DNA from: Asterias rubens
Lineage: Eukaryota > Echinodermata > Asteroidea > Forcipulatida > Asteriidae
DNA: 64,000 bases
Reading direction: 5' to 3'
Assembly (NCBI RefSeq): GCF_902459465.1
Contig: NC_047063.1
Location: 11,593,343-11,657,342, forward strand
The first letter of the stretch is position 1. Each line of letters starts with the position of its first letter. Position numbers and translations under genes: made by a program. The notes beneath the pieces were generated by a model. It was not told the origin of the DNA, did not search any database, and saw only the letters and a program-made list of their open reading frames with translations. This document shows positions 32,935-47,400 of this stretch, piece by piece.

Positions 32935-35387
32935 GCCTCGGATTCATCCAAAATCAATGGTTTCTCGTTGCTCTTTTCTTCCATTCGTTGTCCTAAATGA
33001 AGTCCCTCTAACCCACTAACGTTATCAGGGCTGAGGGCGCCGCATGGAGGAGATACAGAGTTATTTTTGTTGGTGTTGTATGCTGATCCTACTTGGTCAT
33101 TGGTAGGTATTGTGTGGATGGGTATGAATCCACCAGTTGGCGTGGTGTGCTGTGGTGGTTGGTTGTGCAGCTGCGGTGTGGTCTGTGGCTGATTGTGGTG
33201 CAGTGCTGGTTGGTTGTTTGTTGGGGCAAGAACTAAATTTGGCGAGTCACTGAGGGGTGTCTGCATGAAAAAAAAGTGAAAACAAATCAATGAAACGAGG
33301 TCAATATTACCTTCCTGGGCCCAAATGTGCAAAGATAGAAAGTTTGGGGCTAGCCAATCAAGGTTGCATAAAACACCATAATGGTGATTGACAATGGTCT
33401 CTGTTACATGTACAGCTGTTGATAATTTTCATTTCAAAGTAACATTTCTTATAATCTTGTCATATTTTGTTACAGAATAAGCTGCTGCATTACACTCTCA
33501 TCTTTGACCGAACTTTAAACTAGCTGCAGACAAAAAATGTGGGTTTTTTTTTTCAAGTTTTAAAGTTCAAGTTTATTTATTTGTCCACAGTATCAATATC
33601 AGTCAATGAAATATTACTACAATTTGAATACAACAGGGGAGCCCCTTGAGAAGCAGAGCTTTTTATGCAAGCCTCTAAACAGGCCTGCTCATTGAGTACA
33701 CACCAAGAGCCGTAAAAGAACAAAGTAATTGAGTTGGCAAATTACATAGCACGATACATGGGGGCTCAATAAGAAAGCTGTTTTTAACCTACATGTTATA
33801 TAAACGATGTGACCTATGTTTACATTCAAACCGCCCTCTGTTGACAAAACACTACATACGTCATGTTTCGCCGGGCACTGAGTTGCGTAGTCAAAGTAAG
33901 ATTGCGTACACTTTCTAGCTGGCTGCCAAAACACAAAGGTTTTGCCCGGCGGTATGCGCGCGAATCATGTTATGGTTTTCGTGTGACGTCAGAGGTCACA
34001 TCGTCTATACAGAAGAAGATACCATAACATAACACACAAATACATAAAAAGGACCAACACTGCATATAACTTATCAGGTCAGCAATGGTGAATAAATACT
34101 ACAAGAAAAGCAAACCATTGTCATGAATTAACAGTAAATTTGAAGCAGGATTTTCTACACTTTTCTAGAACCACCCACCTTCTCTTGTCTCTGTGACGCT
34201 GCCATAGCTGTGGTGCGTTGCTGCAGCATAGACTGGAATGCAATATCAGCAGCGATTCTTAGAGCTTGGCATATCTCATCAGCCATGACGTCCGATTCAA
34301 AGACATGACACATGAACTGAGCTTGCAGTCGTGTACCCATTGTCTTAGTCGAGGAGATAAATGCAAACAATCTGAAAAAAAAGAACAAACAACTTGGTAA
34401 CTCCCAAGCTTTTATAGGTAGAAAAATGGTGTATTCATATTTTGAAAATACAAATAAAAAATCACAATCAAAAGATTAAACTGTGTCTAAAATTAACATG
34501 AAATCAATTAAAAATTCATCAGAAAATTACAATAATTTTTCTTAATAATACAAAGCAATTAATGAAATCGACTTTAAAGAGGCACTAGACTGAAAATACA
34601 CTTTTTTTTAAAGGGGAGAAAGGAATAACAGGGGTGATCAAATGAAAAGGCAAGACAATTAGAAAAACATTCTGGATGATAAACAAAACAATCATACCAA
34701 TTGGCAGAACTGTATGTTACCCTTTTTCATCCAAAAATAGGGCCCTTAAATACAATTAAATATACTTAAAGACAACCTGAAAATTTTAATTGATTAGCTA
34801 GAATTTAATAAATCTATTTTATTCCTTTTGAGAATAATAACTATGCTTTTTGGCAAATTACTACATGTACATGTACCTGTATGGTATGAGTTATTTGTAT
34901 ATTTTATTAACATCATCACATTGTAACCAAAAGGTCAAAATAAATACAGGAGATAAAAACATCAAAATCTATGTACATGTAGACAACGAAACAGTCATAT
35001 AAATACAGCATTTTGAAATGAAATGAAATTAATTTTGTTTTTAATATAACCAATAAAAAAGGGAAAAAACGAGAAAATGAAATGATACAAATAACACAAG
35101 TAAAAGTACAAAACTAAACTTTGAAAGACAAAGTTAATACTTAAAATGCTACGAAAGCGTACCTTTTATTCTCTTGATGCGCAGCCCAAAATGACACATC
35201 TTGAATATCATGATGAGCCTTGATAACCTGCTTAGCAGAGTCCAGTAATCTAGACAAAGAAATTAATCAAATGGTCAAATTCAAGTCTTCACTGTCCAAT
35301 CTTAAAAAATATAAAAATGGAAAATTTACAATGTAACATGGCTAAAAATGGCCAGAACAGGACAGTTAAACATATATAAATCAACTG

Positions 35388-35442
<55 letters not shown>

Positions 35443-38400
35443 AAACATATAAAGCGCACAAATCCATAAAAGTGCTCATGGCGCTAAAATACAAACAATA
35501 ACAATAAGGGGAAACAACTGGAAAAACTTATGTGGTTCGGAAACAACAAAAGTAAATTCAAATTACTGGTGCTCGGAAGAATGTAGTGCCGCGCGTATAT
35601 CTCAAAATATTTCTGCATAATTTCAGGACAGAGGAAATCTTCCATCTCACCTGATATAATTACTGGTCACCACGATATTCAATTCTGTCATCTTGAAGAC
35701 ATTATGAATCGCTCTGGCAGCCATGATCTTGCGTATTGTATCCATGACAACATCCAGCCCTTTGTCCCTGCCGACCTCCATCGACCCCAGGAATCTCAGA
35801 ACGTACATCTGAACGAAACCCACAGTATCGGTGACTCCCGAAACTGAAGAAACTAACATTATTTTTATTATTCAAATACATTTCTATATATGATTTGAGG
35901 CATTGCATGGTGAGGTATCTAAAGAACAAATTCAACCTGGCAAGTAGATACACACATGGTGATACTGCAAACCAAATATATATTTATACGTTTCTAGCAA
36001 TGAAAAAGCAAACTGTGCTTTTAATACTGTTAAAGACAATGGACACTATTAATAATTGTCAAAGACCAGTCTTCTCACTTGGTGCGTCTCAACATATGCA
36101 TAAAAAAAAAACCTGTGAAAATTTGAACTCAATTGGTCAAGTTGCGAGATAATAACGGAAGAAAAAAACACCCTTGTCACAAGAAGTTGTGTGCTTTCAG
36201 ATGCTTGATTTCAGGACCTCAAAATCTAATTCAGAGGTCTCGAAAAAAAAACTCATGGAAAATTACTTCTTCTCAAAAACTATGTTACTTCAGAGGGAGC
36301 CGTTTCTCACAATGTTTTATACTGTCAAAAGTTCTCCATTGCTTGTTACAAAGAAAGTTTTTTTTCCCAAAAATTTTTTAGAGTAACTACCAATTACATG
36401 TATTACATCATTACATTTTTCACATAGACTTCAAGTACCACAACAGCATGTGTGCTACAGTTTAAAGGCAGTGGACACTATTGGTAATTACTCAAAATAA
36501 TTATTATCATAAAACCTTTCTTAATTACGAATAATGGGGAGAGGTTGATAGTATAAAAACATTGTGAGAAACAGCTCCCTCTGAAGTGACTTAGTTTTCG
36601 AGAAAGAAGAAATTTTCCATGAATTTGATTTCGAGACCTCAAGTTTAGAATTTGAGGTCTCAAAACCAAGCATCTAAAAGCACACAATTTCGTGTGACAA
36701 GGGTAATTTTTTCTTTCAAAGTTATCTCGCAACTCCGACGACCAATCGAGTTCAAATTTTCACAGGTTTGTTATTTTATGTATATGTTGATATACATCAA
36801 GTGAGAAGACTGGTCTTTGAAAATTACCAATAGTGTCCACTGTCTTTAATAGTACAATAAAACATACAGCTTTTAATAACAATAACAATAATAATAATAG
36901 GCATTTGTAAAGCACCATACAAATCTTAAGAGATGTTCAAGGCACAGAGACAATGTAAACAAAACAACACAAGTACATATCCAGTGAAAAGAAAGCAAAA
37001 TTACAATTAGGGAAAACATACAATAATAAATAATGGAAAGCAACAAAAGTATGAACTAGAAAAATACATCTTGCACAGGTGAGTAATAATAATAACAATA
37101 ATAATAAACAAGACTTATTAAGCGCGTTTTACAAGATAATAATAAGAGTAATAAACAGGGTTTGTTCACTCTGGCATAGACTAGGAAGAGTGCAAACAAA
37201 CAAACCAACAAAAATTGATAACAACAATTATTTAAAGAACACGTTGCCTTGGATCGGACGAGTTAGTCTACAAAAAGCATTTGAAACCGTTTGTTATGAA
37301 ATGCATATGGTTAGAAAGATGTTTTAAAAGGTAGAATATAATGATCAACACAAGTATCACTCAAAATTGCACGGTTTTCTTTTTACGGAATGTCGCGAAC
37401 TATCACGGCGGCCATTTATGGGAGTCAAAATTTTGAATATAATGATCCACACAAGTATCACCCAAAATTGCACGGTTTTCTTTTTACGGAACGTCGCGAA
37501 CTATCACGGTCGGCCATTTATGGGAGTCAAAGTTTGACCCCCATAAATGGCCGACTGTGTTATTGGACGAGGTAAAAAGAAAACCACGCAATTTCGAGGC
37601 ATATTTGTGTAGATCATTGTATTCTACTTTTACAACATCTTTCTAACCATATGCATTTTATAACAAACAGTTACACAACGCTTTTCAAAGACCAACTCGA
37701 CCGATCCAGGGCAACGTGTTCCTTTAATATCGCTAGAAGACTCTCAGAGTTCTTTACCTTGTACTGGTGTGGAGTCACTCGAAGAATCGCCAAAGGGATT
37801 CAATCTCCTTTGGTGGACATCTTTTGGGAGCGGGGCATATCTGACTGGAGGGAGTTGCTCCTCGCTGGGTGAGATCATATCAAATTGTATCGGTGTACTG
37901 GATAGTAGAGAATCAAATGGTGACGGTGGTGGAGTAGGTGGTATGTCCTGACTGCTGGATTGACTGGTGTCGCTAGAGTGGAAACGCTCTCTGAAACAGA
38001 CAAAAAACAATCAACCGTCTTAATCCACATACCATACAATACAAATGCAAATACAATAAGGCTTACAATACAATGAAACCTTTACATTTGATTCAAAACA
38101 AGGAAACACACTAAGTTGACAAAACCAAATTTTGATGGAACCTTGCTGTTAAAGGAGATTAATACAACACAATACAATACAATACAACTTTAATGTCCCT
38201 ACATCATTTGGCCTTTTTATAGTACACATAAAAACACAACAATATAAAAACGTCAAAAGGGGTTAGAGGCAGTGGACACTATTGGTAATTACTCAAAATA
38301 ATTATTAGCATAAAACCTTTCTTGGTGATGAGTAATGGGGAGAGGCTGATGGTATAAAACATTGTGAGAAACGGCACCATAGTTTTCTAAAAAAAAAAGT

Positions 38401-41400
38401 AATTTTCCACAAATTTGATTTCGAGACCTCAGATTTAGAACTTGAGGTCTCGAAATCAACCATCTAATTGCACACAACTTCGTGTGACGAGGGTGTTTTT
38501 TCTTTCATTATTATCTCACAACTTCGATGACCGATTGAGCTCAAATTTTCACAGGTTTGTTATTTTATGCATATGTTGAGATACACCAACTGTGAAGGCT
38601 AGTCTTTGACAATTACCAATAGTGTCCACTGCCTTTAAACGGTACAATAAAGAAAGAGTAGGCCTAAATAGAAAGTTAAAAAGTGAACCATAGAAAGATA
38701 AAATGGCAGATACTGAAAAAAGTACACTATACAATATTAATAGTAAAGAGGCAATAACAACAGTCGAGTGAGGTACCACAGCTCACCGTTCCAGCTGCAC
38801 CTATTAAATAAATGAATATTCAAAATTATTTCGCCTTTTCAAAAACCAGGGAAAATAACCAGGCAAAGGAATTCAGACAGAACTTTACCTGTAAACTTTT
38901 GTTCTCTACAAAAGAGGGAAGAGGCATGTTGGACAAACCTCAATAAACAGATTCAATAAATGCACCTTCTCTAGGGGCAAGACATTCTTGTTGAGTTGGT
39001 AAAACCTCTATGGTAAATACCATAGGCCCCATACACTCAACGCTACACACATCATGACCATTCAACCGATAGGGCATTTCTGTAGGCCGCGATCTCGCCC
39101 AAATGTTTTGATAGTGGTGTGGTGGGGTGATCTGGAAGTTTTCCAACAGCACCCGCTATCATTTGATAGTATACAAATATTGACTGCTTCGAGTGCTATG
39201 GTTAAAACTACGACTCCCAAGGTGATCCCCGGAGCGTTCTATTTTCCCGAGGCGCAGCCCACAATATTTGTTTTATTACACCCCCAACAGACTATTTATC
39301 ATCTTCGTACGCAAACGATGCACTATCACATGGCCGCCGTCTAGTTAAACTAAGACATATCATGTGACGCGCTCTAAACCAATGAAAAGCAGAATATTTG
39401 TAAGGGGTGTTATTTTACTGTGCGCGACAAGGAGAAGTGGAGCGGGGGATCGCAAAAGTTTAATGATAGTGAATGACAACCTCTTGCACCAAGACTACAA
39501 TCTTCCATAACAAGAATCCTTCCTTGAGGCCCTTTTCGAAACCACCGCTTAGGTTCCAGACTCAGCTCAGGCTAGCTTGGCCCCGCGGTTGTTTTGACTT
39601 GTGCTTTGGGTACGCACTCAGGGCTTCAGACAAGAGGACGGAGCCTGAAGCCAAATCCATAGCCGTAGTTTTGAAAAGGGCCATAGCAGACCTTATGCAT
39701 TGACGTCATCCAGCTGCCATCTTAGAGGAAAAACTGGAGACGAAACAATCCAGACGGATTTGTACGCGCGGCACACAGTATTGGCCAATGAAAAACCCCT
39801 TTTTTGATCTCTAGGTGAGGGCGCCCTACTGAAATGACGTCATGTGCATAAGGTCTATAGTCTACCTTGACTTGATGCTCTCTGCTCGTTGTTTCTGGGG
39901 TACATTAGACAAAGACACTGGATGTTTAGGGCGTGTCCCTCCAGTGTATGAGTGGCTGGGGCTGTCTCCTCGCCCCTGGCTTGATGGAATGGTCATTGAA
40001 CCTGCAGTGGGTGGGGCACTTAGGGTTCTGGATCGAACCTCATCACTTCCTTGAGGCTGAGGTTTACCATTCTACAAAAGTTAAACAGAATGAAATGATT
40101 AGTATCATCATTTTACATTATCGTAGATATTATCAGAGATATGGTTGATAGTGATACTTTTGAACAATTATTGACTGAAAAGGTTCACTTATGTACACAA
40201 ACAAACCCATATCTAACATAATAATAATAGCAGAAATTTATATCAAGATAAATCCATCAAGAAAAAAAATGCTCCAATGCGCTTGAAGAGTAACCTTTTA
40301 AAATCCATTTAAACACAAAGTCATTATCAGAATTTACAAGGTATAAAAATCAGTTTAAAATCAGCAAAAAAATTACAAAAGAAAAAAGACATCAAATATA
40401 GAAACGCGCAATATTTTCAAATGCAAAGGTAAGTAAGAAAAATTTAAGAATGGAAAATAAGTGCTAAAAGAGACCTTCAGGGCAGGGGTAATAAAACCAA
40501 AGCAACTTAAAGGGTCTATGTAACTTTTGTAGGACAAAACGCACAATGTCCACAGATTTACACTAAACTTACACAGTTTGAAGATAATGATAGTAGAAAG
40601 CTTCCCTGAAAATATTACGTGCTGAGGTGCTGTAGTTTTGGGGAAATGAGTAAAACAATGTCATGAAAATAATTTTTGTTTAACCATTTACAAACGTATT
40701 TTCATGACATTGTTTTACTCATTTCTCAAAAACTACAGCACCTCAGTAAGTAATATTTGAAGGGAAGCTTTCCACTATCATTATCTTCAAACCTGTTGGT
40801 TTAATGTAAATCTACGGACATTTTGAAAAGGTACCCAAATCCTTTAAACCACAGTGAACATCTGAATTTCTGTTCACTTTCAGAGATCATGAAGATGTAC
40901 GCGTTGGAAATCTTTTGCTCAATGTGAAATTATTTTAACTTAATATAAAAATGGTTGGATTAAACACACTTGAATACAGAGTACAAATTGCTAAAAAAAT
41001 ACAATGCAAAAGATTTTACTGTACACATTTTAAAACATTGAAGAATAAAAACAGGCAGGGCAGATAGCAATAGCGTGTCATGGCCGAGCGGTTAAGAGCA
41101 CCGGATTCAAGCTCTGGTGTTTGATAAGCAGGGTGTGGGTTCGAATCAAGGTCGTGACACTTGCTACATAAAATTGGGGAGGTAGTGCTTTCTGCTCTAC
41201 CGGCCAGGCTTCGGACTGATGATACCCAAGCCTACATCCGTATGGACTGTAAAAGGGGTAACCCTGTTTCAGCCCTAGGATCGTGGCAACAACCTCTGGA
41301 AAAAAAATAATTGTAGCCCACACCTTGAAATGGCCTTCAGGCCTTGTGTGTCTGGCGACTTACATAAACAAATTAAAAAATTAAAAAGCAACAGGAAGAT

Positions 41401-44400
41401 GCCTACAAAGTAATGGAAAAGCGACTGGTATAAAAGTCTAAAAGCACAATGGGCATGGAATTTATTTACTAGCGATCGTAATAAAGTGAAAATTGTACAA
41501 TGAAATCTCTCAATATAGCAACAAGAAAAATACATACAAAACAACAAAATAGCGACTAAGAATTGTGTAAAAATACTTAAAGGCATTTGGACACTTTTGG
41601 TAATTGTCAAAGACCAGTATTCTCACTTGGTGTATCCCAACATATGCTTAAAATAACAAACCTGTGTAAATTTGGACTTAATTGGTTTCCGAAGTTGTGA
41701 GACAATCATGGAAGAAAAAACACCCTTGACACACAGATTGTGTGCTTTCAGATGCCTTGAATTCGAGACCTCGTTACCAAGTCAGTTTTTATGCTAACAA
41801 TTATTTGGAGTAATTACCAATAGTGCCCAGTGCCTTTAATGGCAATTGGCACGGATATAGAAACTAAAAATTGAAATAAAAAAAGAGAAAATAGAAGTTA
41901 TATACAAGGAGATCTCACAATAACTAACCTCAGGTGGTCTCTCGGACACGTAGAATCCACTGGAAATGTTACGAATTGTTGTAACCCACTCTTCCCTGTC
42001 GGATCCACTCATACATTGTACAGTCACCACCCTATATTTCATACAACATTCAAACACAGGGGTTTACAAAACAATATCAATATAAACAGAAGCCTGGGCG
42101 ACTAGTGAAAATCACTACTCGACTTGTCACACCTTAGTAAAATGATTGAAGGATTGTTTCACTGATGTCTGATTGTGTTTTGTTAGTAAATTATGTTGTC
42201 CTGAATAGTTGTGAGCGACACAATTGGTTCACTGTAGTCGCGACTATTTTTTGTAGTAATCGTGGTGGCACGGGTAGTTGAAAAACAGTAGTCGCGACTG
42301 GACTACATTTGTAAGCAGTCAATAGTCGCTACTACGACACTCATCAGACTAGTTGCCCAGGCTTAATAAACAGGCATAAGAGAGGTTTTTTTGCGGTAAC
42401 ATGATGGGGATATCTGTTTTTTTGTAGTGTTGGTTATTAAGACGATCAGAGCATACTGATCGAAACCTTGAGTCGTTAAACACCGGTTCTTTTCAGAACC
42501 AACACTACTTAAAAAGAGATATATCCACCACATGGTGTTACCGCAAACCTCTTGATATGTGTCTAAACAACTCCAAAAGTATTTGCCATGTAAGTCAAAA
42601 CATCACAAGAAATCAATTTTATTCTTCAACATGAAAGCGGTCAAAACTCAACCGCCTAAATCTTCTTTTTTTTCGGGAAGGGAGGTTTTGGTTTCTTAGG
42701 GAATGTAAAAATCTACACTGCCAAAACATTTCAAAATACCAAACTAGGTATTACTTCTTAGTGTCCTCAGGTCTTGTGACTTGAAAGACGAATCTGCGAT
42801 CATCAATATCAGCTGCGTTGACAGTACATCTGTCCAAGTCAATCACTAAGCTTCCAGCAATCTGTAATCAAAAGTAACAATCTATCATCAATAATAATTA
42901 AAAATATTTGGTTTTTATATAGCGCTTTACACCGAGTCTCAAAGCACTTCCCACATTATTACCCCTGATCACTGGGCCTTTTCATTCCTTAAACCATCTC
43001 AGCTCCCTGGGGAGTATACAGCCTGTGCAACAAATATGTTGCGCACGAAGCTAAATCAATCACAAGAACCATCTCTGCCCTCACAGGTACCCATTTACCC
43101 CTAGGTGGAGAGAAGCAATTATAGGGAAGTGTCTTGCTCAGGTACACAGGTGTCACAACCGGGATTCGAACATAAACACCAGAGCTTGAGTTCGGTGCTC
43201 TTATCTGCTCGACCACGACACACCATCATTGACAAACTTAAGTTTTAAGATAATCATAATAGTAAGAAATAACAATGACAAGTTATAAAGCGCACAAGTC
43301 CATTAAAGTGCCCATGGCGCTATATACAAACAATAACATAAATGTACAGTATAATAGATTCAAATTTGCATCGAGGATAAAGAATATTAATTTTGGTTTT
43401 CCACATACACCGATGTGTGTTAGCACTGTATACTCTGTACTTTCCCGAGCTCTGTGAAAAAAAAACATATACAATAACCAAACTTAAAGGTAAGCCTAAG
43501 CTAAGAAGAAATCCAGAACAATGTGATAGAGAAATACAAAATAAAATATCTAAGATAACATTGAAGGGTAAAAACATTCCATTATTTCAAGATATTATGA
43601 GATAATCTCATTTGGTAGGTACTGTAACGTCTAGGGTTTCGTCTGAGAAATTCAAAAAATACATTATCTAAGAAAACATTTATGTTTGTTTGCTCACCTG
43701 TCCCTTGGCATGGCTCATTAAGTTTCCTCCTTGAGTAAAGAAATATTGACGCTCCCACCGATGACTTAGACCAGATTTGCTGTGGGATAAAAACCAAAAA
43801 TCAAATTTATTGTTGTTTGCAGAAATGTTGAACATCAATGACTGAACTGTCTCTATCTGCTGGAGACCTCAGGGCTCAAAGTCACACAGCACTAAACTGC
43901 GTTCCGATTGGACTTTTTGTTTGTTAAAGTACCGCAACTTTTCTGTGGAATTACAAAATTATAACTCCAATGGGGACGCACTATAAACGAACCTCCCTGT
44001 CAACTTACTGTGACAGCGATGTTAAACTAACAGGCTGAAAGAGGTCGTAGAAGACTTCCGTGCAGCCACGGTAAAGTCCAATGGGAACATCTGCGCTGTA
44101 AACCTACTGCGACCGTGCTGTAAAACGCTATGCAAACATCGCTGAATATAAGTCCACCTCACAGTAGAATTACACCAAGCCAGTCACGGAACGTTCCACA
44201 TAGCGTTGAAGAAAAAGCATAAATAAACATGAGAAAGGTAAAAAAACAAACAAAAATTAACAAGCCGTAACAAAGAAATTTACATCCAACGAGCTACGAC
44301 ACTTGTGTTCTTAATCAAGGCACTTAACCATTGCTTTGTCCTTCGGATGGGAAGTACAGCCGTTGGTCACGTATGTTGTGTACTGCACGTAAAAGAACCC

Positions 44401-47400
44401 AGTTTGCTCCGGTGCTCCTAGCTGTGGCTGCTGAATGCGCCATATCACCTTGTAAACCCTTACAAGGTGCTTCATAATTGGGTCTCAGAATTCATAACTT
44501 CAATAACAAATCTTTCTGTAAATATGTATACACATGTACTAAGCGCCTTTACGTGCTATATAAGACTTTGATAATATTTTATCATTACCTTCTAATCATC
44601 AGATACCCTGCTATCTGACTGAGGTTGGTTTTTACAAGACGGGGCTGCATCTGCATATCAGGTGTGGGTTCTGGCATGAAATAATAGACAGAATTTTCTT
44701 GAATCTCTTGCATCTTGTCACTGGACTCCTGGGCTAGCTTACCCATCTCTGAATGGACACTTCAAAGGACCAAAGTACAAAAACACAATTTTTGTAAAAA
44801 GATTAATAATAATAATAATTTATACATTTGTAAAGCGCATAAAGCACAAGCTTCTAAGCGCATAAAGAGAACAATAAAAGATACAATTAGTGAAAGACAC
44901 AATTACAAACTAGATATAGTGTGATTGTAGCTAACAATCACAGAGATGTTCCGTTCTGTTGACCTAAAAAAGTCAAATTAGGATACTATTTTGTTAATAA
45001 AATTTTGCTAGTGTTAAAAGTTACAAGACAACACAAACGTTACAACTTAATGACATGTGAACAGGAGATACAATTGTTTCAATTGCTGACCTCCAAGTTT
45101 AGACTGGAAGTTAAGCTTGGGCGATATCACGATATTAAAGAATATCGCGATACTAATTTGGAAACGATTTGACATCGGATCGTTTTGGTTTTAATCGAAA
45201 TATCGATATATTGCGATGTATCGCGATATCGATTAAGTATCGCAATATCGCGATGTATTTCCTAGCTGAGACATCTTGCACCCCATAGGTTTGGAGTAAA
45301 ACCAGAAGAATAGGTCATTAGAACACCTCTCTTATGCTATGACTGTCTCTTCTACAACTTTCACTGGGAGTTTGAAGACTGATGATGTCAAATTTGATTA
45401 ATCGCGATTATATCGAATATCACTATATATTGTCGGCGATATATCGTGAATAAAATAAATCGATATCGCCCAAGCTTACTGGAAGTAAAGGTCAAAGGAG
45501 GTTCACGATAACCCAGAACAATATCGAATGCTCAAAAGGGTTTACAACTGAAAAAAAAGTGACAATAGGTTGTGTACATAATTTTTGCAATTAAGGGAGA
45601 GATGAGAAAAGTAACTTTAACAGTAGATTCCATACAGTGCTTTACATTCTCTATGCCACCGAAAGAAGAACAAATCAGACAGGGATAAAATGTTGAATGT
45701 CAGCTATTGCATGGACAGCAAATGTGTGAAAATGTACAAAATATACTAAAGTAGGCCTATATAGGAATAACACAATTTATAATGCGCACATTCACCCAAA
45801 GGGAAGCTCAAGGTACCTGAATAACAAAGAAGATAACAATAATGATAATAAAACAGTATTTATATAGCGCAATTTGAACAAACATTCCTCAAAGTGCTTA
45901 ATAGCAAAATGAAAAGCAAACAAATAAAATAAATCTTGAAGTAAATTTCCCAAGATACAGCAGGGTGGGTAAAAAAGTTGGCCGAGTTTGGTGATGCATA
46001 AAGTGCTGTATAAAAACTGATCATTATTAAATTACTATTATTAGTGTAAACAGCCCTGCAGCCAGACACACTGATTGCAGACTAACATCATGTCAGGTGC
46101 ATACAGTTGATAGTATGAATATTGGTATGAACAGTCTACACACACAGTGAACCTTGCTGTTTACATACATTGTTCATTATCACTACAAAGTACTGTGGGT
46201 ACATAAAATGACACCATTATCAACATGCAGAAGAGTGCCCAACTATCAGATTACACGGTGCAACAATTATTTATTTATTTCCTCTTTAACCTGGGGCGAC
46301 CTCTCAGTGAAACACTGTTTTTCAGAGGTGTCCAGCAACTACAAACAAACCTCGACATTTTAAAAGTTTATAACAAAAGAGTGTTGTTTATAACTAAATA
46401 GTATTGTTTATAACTAAAGAGTATTGTTTACAACTAAAGAGTATTGTTTATAACTAAAGAGTATTGTTTATAACTAAAGAGTATTGTTTATAACTAAATA
46501 GTATTGTTTATAACTAAATAGTATTGTTTATAACTAAAGAGTATTGTTTACAACTAAAGAGTATTGTTCCAAAAAAAATGTGTAAAGCCAAATTTAAACA
46601 AAGGCTGCACAGGGAGGGGTTTGCATCAGGGTTTGGGTTAGAGTAGGTTGTCATTATCTTGCCCTAATATTTGTGTCAATTCGGTGTTTCAAACTCTTTT
46701 TAAATTAATGTAGTGTTCTGTACTGTAATATTTTATCATCTCTGTTTTGTAATATTCATACTTTTAGGTTCTATATTTTTTATATTATACATGTTATTGT
46801 CTGCCATTTGTTGGCGGGGTCTAATGGGCGGGCAAATCGCTTTGATGACAGTTTTTTTTCTTCACATTTTCGCCTTACCCTGGACGGCCGCTGCCAACAA
46901 AGAGTTATGTCCGAATAGTTAAAATCAAATAAAATCAAACACATACCATAGTAAAGAAACATACCTCTGAACACTTGTTGTGATGTCGGACAAGTACTCT
47001 TCAGTCTGCTTGTTTAAAGTCTCCTTGCCCATCCTGAAGAGAGACAGCTGAGCTTGGAAGAAACCCAGCATTGGTTCTAACAGGCCCGTAGTACGCTTAT
47101 ATTGCAACATGTTCATGGAGTTATAATACATTAAGGAGTTCTGGGGAAAGAAAACAAGTGTAGAATAACTGAGGCAAATTCTTTGTATAGACCAATCATA
47201 CACGCAAGTGATGCATGCCACACTCTATTTTACAGGGTTTTGTACAAAAAGACATGAGAAAACTGGTGCCTTTTTAATCTTATTGAAAAAAGAAAAAAGA
47301 GGGACCTTCCACCCCTCGACCCCCTCCTTTCAAAATGGCCGCTGGACACATTTTAATAGTAATAATAATAACAACAGCATTTCTATAGCGCCTAACACCT

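Noticed and set aside
41081-41163. Functional tRNA gene
   Set aside because: A and B boxes are present, but it belongs to a multicopy SINE family and the stem pairing is poor.
44589-44749. APPL1 exon 8 using the acceptor 'cattcag' nearer the exon
   Set aside because: It gives the wrong phase and an early stop. The acceptor 'tttgaag' ten bases upstream restores the frame and gives SVQSVHSEM, matching the family.
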